In this document: in pieces, positions 6,754 through 11,679 of the stretch
Layout: every line of letters starts with the position of its first letter
How positions within the stretch are numbered: the first letter of the stretch is position 1
Source of the DNA: Euryarchaeota archaeon UBA126
Lineage (GTDB): Archaea; Thermoplasmatota; Poseidoniia; Poseidoniales; Thalassarchaeaceae
Assembly: GCA_002497025.1 (NCBI GenBank)
Contig: DAMG01000028.1
Location: 7,941-19,619, forward strand
Reading direction: 5' to 3'
Length of the DNA stretch: 11,679 bases
The notes under the pieces: generated by a model
What the model saw: the letters and a program-made list of their open reading frames with translations, nothing else
The model's database searches: none
Told to the model about the DNA's origin: nothing
Made by a program: the position numbers and the translations under genes

Positions 6754-7651
6754 ACTCAACACGCTGAGTAACTCGAACTTGATCAGCTCGTACCGTCAAA
6801 GCGACTGGTACGGCCGCTTCGAATAGCTCGACCGTAACTTCTTCTTTTGATTCTGTAACACGGATAACACGGGCAGCCTGACCTTTGAATGCGCCACCGC
6901 TGATTTCGATGATACAGCCTTCTTCAATACCGGCTGTCGCCGCCTTAGGCTCTAGGTATGAAAGTGTATTTTCCAGAGGGGAAACACCAGGTAGAACCTT
7001 TCGACAGTTCTTCAAGCGTGTTGTGGTCATTCCAGACATTCCAATTAATTTCTCGACATGATGAAGTGCAGATGCCTCGACGAAAATATAGCCGCGTACA
7101 TGCCCTGGAACCAATACTCCGAAGATTTCGTCTTGAATATCCTTCAGAGAACCAGTACCCGAGAGTCTAGCGCGAATTTCATTGGCAACATTCTCCTCCT
7201 GTCCGATACTGGTCTTTAGGATGTAAAGGAATGTAGCGACGTCACCATACATGGCATCGATTTGTGGAATCGAGAATCTCTCAGCACCAGTGCCTTCGCT
7301 GGATTCAGATTCATAACGCCCGATGAAGGCAGGGTCAACCCAGCTATGATTCTTGTAAATGGTTCGCGGGGTGACCTCATCAGTTTCGCTAATGAATAGC
7401 AGAGGAGTCACATCATTCAGGCGGTTTCCAAAGGCAAGACCTCTCGCTAGACCTGAACGGACGTGTTGTAAAGCATCAGCCGGAATACCCGTGCATTCTG
7501 TGATTCTAGTTGTTACAGCATCGATATCCTCGGGGTCTCCAATACCGTACACACCATCCCAAGCACCAGGGAAATCAGCGACCTCATCGGCACGCTGCAT
7601 AATCAGGACCTTGTCGCCATGGCGAACGTAGACTACGAATGTATCAGACAT
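6752..7651 (-). CDS. spt5: Transcription elongation factor Spt5 (NGN-KOW) with an N-terminal Nudix-like domain
   Basis: A 299-residue two-part protein. The C-terminal half (about 138-299) is a complete archaeal Spt5/NusG: an NGN domain (about 139-225, including GVLVPGHVRGYIFVEA and KVLPGVSP) and a KOW domain (about 238-285, with SGGAFKGQAARVIRV). With Spt4 it clamps RNA polymerase for processive elongation and can link it to ribosomes. Normal archaeal Spt5 is about 150 residues, so the first ~125 are extra. They resemble a Nudix fold: VVYVRHGDKVLIMQRA, then FPGAWDGVYG, a Nudix-box-like segment (about 34-56) and a closing SWVDP. The REUxEExGU core reads TRITECTGI, keeping one Glu (E52) and the Gly, so hydrolase activity is doubtful. 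The start at 7651 has GAGGTGAG nearby; the in-frame GTG at 7660 overlaps that site. It follows SecE by 10 bases. Confidence 0.88.
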   Translation of the reverse strand: MSDTFVVYVRHGDKVLIMQRADEVADFPGAWDGVYGIGDPEDIDAVTTRITECTGIPADALQHVRSGLARGLAFGNRLNDVTPLLFISETDEVTPRTIYKNHSWVDPAFIGRYESESSEGTGAERFSIPQIDAMYGDVATFLYILKTSIGQEENVANEIRARLSGTGSLKDIQDEIFGVLVPGHVRGYIFVEASALHHVEKLIGMSGMTTTRLKNCRKVLPGVSPLENTLSYLEPKAATAGIEEGCIIEISGGAFKGQAARVIRVTESKEEVTVELFEAAVPVALTVRADQVRVTQRVE

Positions 7652-7661
7652 ATTTCTCACC

Positions 7662-7928
7662 TCAAGAGCTAGTTAGCCAATCGAAGAATACCGGTAGGGC
7701 GTTATCCATCAGCCAAAGCATAAAGAAGCCGATCGCACCTAAAACAAACATTCCAATTCCACAGACGATTACGGTTTGTCGAAATTCTTGTTTGGAGGGT
7801 TTTCTAGCCATCTTTAGGATGCGAGCCATTGAGCCGGTTTGCACCCTGCGGACTCTCTCCTCAATGTCATCCTGCAACCTCTGTGCAGTTTGCTCGATAG
7901 GACCAACATCTGAGTTCTCGATAGCCAT
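7662..7928 (-). CDS. secE: Protein translocase subunit SecE (Sec61 gamma)
   Basis: An 88-residue single-pass membrane protein of the SecYE-beta translocon, which clamps the two halves of SecY. The cytoplasmic amphipathic helix contains the hallmark ARKPSKQEF (about 41-49), followed by a connecting segment and a transmembrane helix of about residues 53-76 (GIGMFVLGAIGFFMLW). The N-terminal ~30 residues are polar and acidic, slightly longer than in the shortest archaeal homologues. GAGGAAG, three bases before the ATG, supports the start. It heads the secE-spt5-ribosomal protein run and lies about 100 bases after ftsZ, the usual euryarchaeal arrangement. Confidence 0.93.
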   Translation of the reverse strand: MAIENSDVGPIEQTAQRLQDDIEERVRRVQTGSMARILKMARKPSKQEFRQTVIVCGIGMFVLGAIGFFMLWLMDNALPVFFDWLTSS

Positions 7929-7965
7929 GACTCTTCCTCAATTGCGAGTCGGCGACCAACCATCC

Positions 7966-7976
7966 CTCTTTAAGCA
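7966..7976 (-). promoter_or_regulatory. Candidate TATA region for the secE-spt5-rpl operon
   Basis: On the minus strand GTGCTTAAAGAGG lies about 40-45 bases before the secE ATG, a spacing that would leave a short leader holding the Shine-Dalgarno. A second AT-rich candidate (AAAGTATATTC, around 8008-8018) sits further upstream, before the hairpin. Neither is decisive. Confidence 0.25.
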
Positions 7977-7983
7977 CGACGGG

Positions 7984-8001
7984 CGAACCCCAAAGGGTTC
8001 G
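7984..8001 (-). terminator. 7-bp hairpin between ftsZ and secE
   Basis: CGAACCC and GGGTTCG form a perfect 7-bp stem with a four-base loop, 30 bases after the ftsZ stop on the minus strand. No T-run follows. It could mark the 3' end of the ftsZ transcript or lie in a longer ftsZ-secE transcript. Confidence 0.35.
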
Positions 8002-8031
8002 ATTTGAGAATATACTTTCAATCGAATAAAA

Positions 8032-9150
8032 TCAATTGACAAAATCTACTGTTCTAGTTCGTAAATTTCGCATCTGTGTATGCAGTGCTGCTCCATGTAT
8101 TTGGTCGGATTTGACTCCGGTAAGTACTAGCAGTACTCGAATTTCATCTCCCATCGATTCATCAGTAGTAGCTCCCCAAATGATTCTAGCATACGGGTTG
8201 ATTCGATCTCGAATCAATTGAGCGCATTTCTCTGCGTCTCCCAAGGATAAAGTTGGACCTCCAACTACATTGACAAGAGCGCCTCTTGCATCCGAGATGT
8301 CGATGTCCAATAATGGCGATTCTAACGCCTCGTCGGTAGCCTTCTCGGCAGAATTTTCGCCTCTTGCTTCTCCAAGACCAATCATTGCAACTCCGCCACC
8401 ATTTTCCATGACGGATCTTAGGTCCTGGAAGTCTAGATTGACAACTCCTTCCTTTGAGATCATCTCTGATACTCCAGCAATCGATCTCATCAATAATTCA
8501 TCCGCGACTCTGAAAGCCGCATCCAAGGGTAAGTCACGTACTCCTTCAACTTCCAGCAATCGCTCGTTTGGAAGCACCACTACAGTATCACAAACTTCCC
8601 GCAATCTCTCCAACCCCCACTCGGCATTCTGTCTACGAAGTGCACCTTCGGAGAGGAAGGGGTATGTCACCACAGCGATTGTTAGAGCACCTTCTGCTCT
8701 GGCCAGACGAGCAATGACGTGAGCCGAACCAGTCCCCGTTCCACCCCCTAATCCAGCGGTGATGAAGGCGAGATCGCAATTTTCGACCTCTTTCTTGAGG
8801 GCTTTCTCAGATTCGAATGCGGCCTGCTCACCTTTCTCAGGGTCTCCACCCGCACCTCGGCCTCTAGCACTTCGACCGATGAGCACTTTGTTATCGACTC
8901 CGACTCTTAGCAGATGTTGTGCGTCGGTATTGATTGCCATTCCACGGACATATTCGCCATCGAATAATCCTTCCATTTCCAGTCTAGCCACTGTGTTTGA
9001 GCCGCAGCCACCACAACCGAATACACGAATTCGTGGTTGTAGTGATTTCAGTAGCGTTTTCAGTTCAGGATCAGTCTCCGTCACAACCGGCGCAGCCGGT
9101 GATTCTTCCCCATCCTGAAGCTCCAATACTCGGTCGATAAGGTGCTTCAT
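8032..9150 (-). CDS. ftsZ: Cell division GTPase FtsZ (FtsZ1-type by context)
   Basis: A 372-residue tubulin-family GTPase that polymerises at midcell to form the division ring. Visible motifs: the glycine-rich GCGGCGSN (45-52), NTDAQHLL (74-81), the tubulin signature GLGGGTGTG (133-141), PNER (194-197), and the catalytic T7 loop NLDFQD (238-243) that completes GTP hydrolysis in the neighbouring subunit. The first ~38 residues are an acidic, partly helical extension. The short C-terminal tail ends RTVDFVN. The ATG at 9150 is preferred over an in-frame TTG eight codons upstream; no Shine-Dalgarno is seen before either, and an AT-rich box ~30 bases before the ATG suggests a leaderless transcript. 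Adjacency to secE and spt5 matches the ftsZ1 locus of other euryarchaea. Confidence 0.95.
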   Translation of the reverse strand: MKHLIDRVLELQDGEESPAAPVVTETDPELKTLLKSLQPRIRVFGCGGCGSNTVARLEMEGLFDGEYVRGMAINTDAQHLLRVGVDNKVLIGRSARGRGAGGDPEKGEQAAFESEKALKKEVENCDLAFITAGLGGGTGTGSAHVIARLARAEGALTIAVVTYPFLSEGALRRQNAEWGLERLREVCDTVVVLPNERLLEVEGVRDLPLDAAFRVADELLMRSIAGVSEMISKEGVVNLDFQDLRSVMENGGGVAMIGLGEARGENSAEKATDEALESPLLDIDISDARGALVNVVGGPTLSLGDAEKCAQLIRDRINPYARIIWGATTDESMGDEIRVLLVLTGVKSDQIHGAALHTQMRNLRTRTVDFVN

Positions 9151-9177
9151 ACGTAACGCTGGCCATCCAAGCAAGGA

Positions 9178-9187
9178 TAATGCTTGC
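9178..9187 (-). promoter_or_regulatory. Candidate TATA box for a leaderless ftsZ transcript
   Basis: GCATTAT on the minus strand lies about 30 bases before the ftsZ ATG, the spacing expected when transcription begins at or next to the start codon. It fits the absence of a Shine-Dalgarno. Support is positional only. Confidence 0.22.
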
Positions 9188-9196
9188 CGTAGCGAT

Positions 9197-9213
9197 TGAG
9201 CCCTATGGGCTCA
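9197..9213 (-). terminator. Perfect 7-bp hairpin after the phosphatidyltransferase gene
   Basis: TGAGCCC and GGGCTCA are perfectly complementary around a three-base loop, 15 bases after the stop codon of the upstream minus-strand gene and before the putative ftsZ promoter. As with the hairpins at 834-850 and 7984-8001, no T-run follows. A role in transcript 3'-end formation or protection is likely but inferred. Confidence 0.4.
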
Positions 9214-9228
9214 TTCTGCAACCCCTGA

Positions 9229-9909
9229 TCAGTTTGCCAAAAGCTGCTTTCGAGTTTCCATGAATCGAACTAGGAAAGTGTATACTCCACCCCAAAATGA
9301 TACTGCAAGAGCTAGAGTCATTCCGTTCAATTCAGTATTCCCTAACAATGTCCAGTGTGCATATTCGTGGATTGATGAAACATCGAATCCAGTTCCGCCC
9401 GAGCCGGCCTGCCAAGCGGCCCACAGAAGGCCGGCAAGAGTGACCACCAATCGGTCGGCTCGGCTAAATCCTCCGTATAGTCTGCCAAGCCCCACAGACT
9501 GTGCTTGAGTTCCCATGTATGAACCGAGCAAAGTCAGCAAGGCAGCAGCCCAACCAGCCATCGGGTCAACGACATATGCCGAGTTGTAACCGATGGCGAC
9601 TACCAAACCAACATCGACCACGCGGTCGATTGTGTGATCGAGGAAGTCTCCATAGGGTCCTGCGGTCCCCTGATGTCGGGCCAATGCACCATCTAGCGCA
9701 TCGAAAACACCAGCGATTAGAACCAGAGCGACTGCTCCAGTAATCATCATAGCTCCTTCGTTATCGAGTTCAGCGACTGCAATTAGGTAGAATGATACTA
9801 TTGAGATCGCCAAAGACGTCCAAGTAAGAACACTAGGATCTAGGTCTCCCATTCTGACGACTAAAGGCTGAACCATTTTGGTCCAAGTATCACGCATTTT
9901 CTCGAACAT
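9229..9909 (-). CDS. CDP-alcohol phosphatidyltransferase (archaetidylinositol-phosphate-synthase-like)
   Basis: A 226-residue integral membrane enzyme that transfers a polar head group onto CDP-archaeol, releasing CMP. The full family signature D-xx-DG-xx-AR-x8-G-xxx-D-xxx-D is present: D70, D73, G74, A77, R78, G87, D91 and D95 (FDALDGALAR, then GDFLDHTIDR); the four Asp bind two metal ions and D95 is the expected base. About six hydrophobic helices are visible (for example 28-46, 52-72, 97-110, 119-133, 152-167 and 196-216). The start ATG overlaps the stop of the kinase gene by one base (TGATG), so the pair is translationally coupled. In euryarchaea this gene, next to AK6, is often annotated as archaetidylinositol phosphate synthase; the exact acceptor alcohol cannot be read from sequence alone. 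Confidence 0.88.
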   Translation of the reverse strand: MFEKMRDTWTKMVQPLVVRMGDLDPSVLTWTSLAISIVSFYLIAVAELDNEGAMMITGAVALVLIAGVFDALDGALARHQGTAGPYGDFLDHTIDRVVDVGLVVAIGYNSAYVVDPMAGWAAALLTLLGSYMGTQAQSVGLGRLYGGFSRADRLVVTLAGLLWAAWQAGSGGTGFDVSSIHEYAHWTLLGNTELNGMTLALAVSFWGGVYTFLVRFMETRKQLLAN

Positions 9910-10439
9910 CAGCCCACCCAGTCGATAACATCCTCAGGGCTAGTCGGTTTGAAGCCATCTGAAATCCAATTGAGAATATTTGCAACAATTACTTCAGGCC
10001 CATCTTTCGAAGTGTCGAACTCAATCCAAGGAGCATCGTTTTCCTTCTCATTCCAAGCCCCACCAAGTAATTCCCACTCTACATTCGCCTCTACCTTCGG
10101 CTGAGGATAACCTCGTTCGTTTAGGCGCTGTCGAATAATTTCTGGCTCGCATCGCAAAAGCACGACCGCATCTACAGGAAGATTGTGAGATAGATGCCCG
10201 TCGATTAGTTCCGTCTTTAGTGGAGCAGACTGCCATTTTTGATTTACGTACTGTAATAGAGTTCCCATGTCAACCGGATGGGCTCCGTCGGTTACATCAA
10301 CCTCCTCAAGTGCACCTGCTTGATGAGCCAGTTCTTCGATGTTTGAGATACTCATGCCATGGGAAGAAAGTAAGCCTGCTAGGGTCGATTTACCTGTGCC
10401 AGGGGTGCCGGAGAGAGCCAGCCGATAGGTGTCTTCCAC
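9909..10439 (-). CDS. AK6/Fap7-type adenylate kinase family protein
   Basis: A 176-residue P-loop NTPase. Walker A is GTPGTGKST (11-19). IDGHLSHNL (about 79-87) matches the conserved EGHLSH-type segment of the nucleotide-monophosphate domain. RCEPEIIRQRLNERGYPQPK, followed by ANVEWE, is the lid/arginine region typical of the family. Family members phosphorylate AMP-type nucleotides and, in yeast and archaea, assist 18S/16S 3'-end maturation with uS11; either role may apply. The frame begins with GTG at 10439; the overlapping ATG at 10441 is out of frame. No Shine-Dalgarno is evident, so the transcript may be leaderless. It is the first gene of a two-gene unit with the phosphatidyltransferase and is divergent from the antiporter gene 82 bases away. 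Confidence 0.87.
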   Translation of the reverse strand: MEDTYRLALSGTPGTGKSTLAGLLSSHGMSISNIEELAHQAGALEEVDVTDGAHPVDMGTLLQYVNQKWQSAPLKTELIDGHLSHNLPVDAVVLLRCEPEIIRQRLNERGYPQPKVEANVEWELLGGAWNEKENDAPWIEFDTSKDGPEVIVANILNWISDGFKPTSPEDVIDWVG

Positions 10440-10441
10440 AT

Positions 10442-10522
10442 ATTCACGGGCGGGTCATTAACCCAAGAATACTCCGCGTCGGGGGCGTAACATTGACCCA
10501 TCGAAGGTATCACCGGCTTTCC
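10442..10522. promoter_or_regulatory. Divergent promoter region with inverted repeats
   Basis: This 81-base gap must hold promoters for both the kinase pair and the antiporter. It contains GGGT-CATTA-ACCC (10452-10464) and a second, inverted copy of the GGGTCA half as TGACCC (10494-10499). Such paired elements could be operator sites. No convincing TATA box was found on either strand; GTAACATT (about 10487-10494) is a weak candidate for the antiporter. Confidence 0.3.
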
Positions 10523-11662
10523 ATGAGTGATACCGAGGCCGGCCATGTAAGCGTACTTGGAGCGTTTTCTCCAACCGAAAATAAGCTAAACATTCTACTT
10601 CTTGCAGTACCCGTAACCTGCTATTTTGCTTATGTTTCTCACGATGAGTCGATGGCGTTCTTCGCATCACTGGTCGCAATCATGCCTCTCGCCTTCTTGA
10701 TGGGTAGGGCTACAGAAGAGATAGCCCTGTACACTTCTGAATCCCTAGGTGGTTTACTCAATGCTACTTTTGGAAATGCTGCTGAGATGATTATTGCTTT
10801 ACTCGCAATCTACGCAGCATCTCAAGCAGCCTCCGGAAGTGATACAGAGACACTAATGGTTGGGCTAGTGCAGGCCAGCCTAATCGGCAGTATTCTTGGA
10901 AATCTACTACTCGTAATGGGCCTGGCATTTTTGTGGGGGGGCATAAATTACTCTGAACAAAAATTCTCTGATTCTCAAGTAAGTTCCAATGGTTCCCTAA
11001 TGTTGTTAGCGATGATTGTGCTAATCATTCCAACCGTATTCAACTCGACGGTTGGTGGTACTGAAGGCGAGAAAGGAGTTGAGCAACTAAGTCATATTGC
11101 GGCAATAGTTTTGCTACTTCTATACGGACTGTTCCTATACTTCCAATTCAAGTCTCATGTAGATCTCTTTGCTACTGAAACACACCATCATGAAGCTCCT
11201 GAAATGACAAAGAAAGATGCGATTATTCTTCTCGTAGTGGCAACTATCCTAGTATCTTGGATGGCAGAGGTTCTAGTTCACTCAGTGGAGTATGCGGCTG
11301 ATGATATGGGACTACCTCACTTATTCATCGGAGTGATTTTGCTACCACTATTCGGTAACGCAGCTGAGCACTTCACTGCTGTAGTGGTGGCTGGTAAGGA
11401 TAAGATGGACCTTTCATTTGCAATTTCAATGGGCTCATCCACACAAATCGCGGTATTTGTTGCTCCAGTTATGATCCTAGTTGCTTGGGCGATGAACGTG
11501 CCACTAACCTTTGAATTCGGAATGTTAGAAACCGTCGCGGCTTTCCTTTCCGTACTGATTGTCAATGTTATTGCAGCCGATGGTAAATCGAATTGGTTGG
11601 AAGGGGCATTATTGCTTGGAACCTATATTGTTCTTGGCGCAGCCTTCCTAGTACATCCTTGA
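10523..11662 (+). CDS. Ca2+/H+ antiporter of the CaCA superfamily (CAX type)
   Basis: A 379-residue membrane protein with about 11 hydrophobic helices, predicted to extrude Ca2+ in exchange for protons. Two inverted alpha-repeats carry the family motif: ATFGNAAEM (81-89, acidic E88) and PLFGNAAEH (275-283, acidic E282), with the helix partners GSILGN (122-127) and SMGSSTQI (302-309). A His/Glu-rich loop (HHHE, 221-224) joins the halves, similar to the acidic linkers of other CAX proteins. Residues before this ATG (the frame is open back to 10220) overlap the divergent kinase gene and its promoter, so they are not counted. The ATG has no Shine-Dalgarno, which suggests a leaderless transcript. 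The gene is complete: its TGA ends 17 bases before the window edge. Confidence 0.92.
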   Translation: MSDTEAGHVSVLGAFSPTENKLNILLLAVPVTCYFAYVSHDESMAFFASLVAIMPLAFLMGRATEEIALYTSESLGGLLNATFGNAAEMIIALLAIYAASQAASGSDTETLMVGLVQASLIGSILGNLLLVMGLAFLWGGINYSEQKFSDSQVSSNGSLMLLAMIVLIIPTVFNSTVGGTEGEKGVEQLSHIAAIVLLLLYGLFLYFQFKSHVDLFATETHHHEAPEMTKKDAIILLVVATILVSWMAEVLVHSVEYAADDMGLPHLFIGVILLPLFGNAAEHFTAVVVAGKDKMDLSFAISMGSSTQIAVFVAPVMILVAWAMNVPLTFEFGMLETVAAFLSVLIVNVIAADGKSNWLEGALLLGTYIVLGAAFLVHP

Positions 11663-11679
11663 GAAATAGAATGATATTA

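Noticed and set aside
9151..9174. TTG start giving eight extra residues on FtsZ
   Set aside because: The ATG at 9150 is a better start codon, and the extra residues add no known FtsZ feature. It cannot be fully excluded without data.
10220..10522. Upstream extension of the antiporter frame by 101 codons
   Set aside because: The extension overlaps the kinase gene on the opposite strand and the divergent promoter region; the family's N-terminus matches the ATG at 10523.
1..11679. Mobile elements, CRISPR arrays, prophage or defence genes
   Set aside because: No transposase, integrase, long inverted repeats or regularly spaced repeats were seen; gene content is housekeeping apart from the oddities listed.

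Overview
The window reads as a piece of a euryarchaeal chromosome. The evidence is a P0/P1-type ribosomal stalk (not bacterial L10/L7-L12), SEC61-gamma-type SecE, Spt5 with NGN and KOW domains, an archaeosine-pathway radical SAM protein, an AK6/Fap7-type kinase and Ygr210-type GTPase, and GAGGTGA Shine-Dalgarno sites in front of many genes. The moderate GC content, the gene content and a heme-copper-oxidase-like membrane protein fit a marine Thermoplasmatota such as Marine Group II (Poseidoniales). That placement is inference; no rRNA gene is present to settle it.

Left part (1-4196, plus strand): the 3' portion of an archaeosine synthase subunit (RaSEA); a short intergenic stretch with strong hairpins; a two-gene membrane unit (an 85-residue two-helix protein and a ~550-residue polytopic protein that looks like heme-copper oxidase subunit I but lacks the recognisable heme and copper histidines); and a Ygr210/YchF-type GTPase with a C-terminal TGS domain.

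Middle part (4332-9150, minus strand, read right to left): ftsZ, secE, spt5, rpl11, rpl1, rplP0, rpl12. This is the conserved euryarchaeal order linking cell division, the Sec translocon, transcription elongation and the ribosomal P-stalk. Two members are abnormal. Spt5 carries an extra N-terminal Nudix-fold domain of about 120 residues whose catalytic Nudix box is degenerate. Ribosomal protein L11 is only 92 residues and corresponds to the C-terminal RNA-binding domain alone, with no room upstream for the missing N-terminal domain. P0 and L12 look complete and both end in the factor-binding LFG tail.

Right part: on the minus strand a translationally coupled pair, an AK6/Fap7-type kinase followed by a CDP-alcohol phosphatidyltransferase (archaeal phospholipid head-group synthesis). 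Divergent from it, on the plus strand, is a CaxA-type Ca2+/H+ antiporter that ends just before the window edge.

The strongest items for a second look are the Nudix-Spt5 fusion, the single-domain L11 directly downstream of it, and the ligand-poor oxidase-like membrane protein. No mobile elements, CRISPR arrays, tRNA or rRNA genes were seen.
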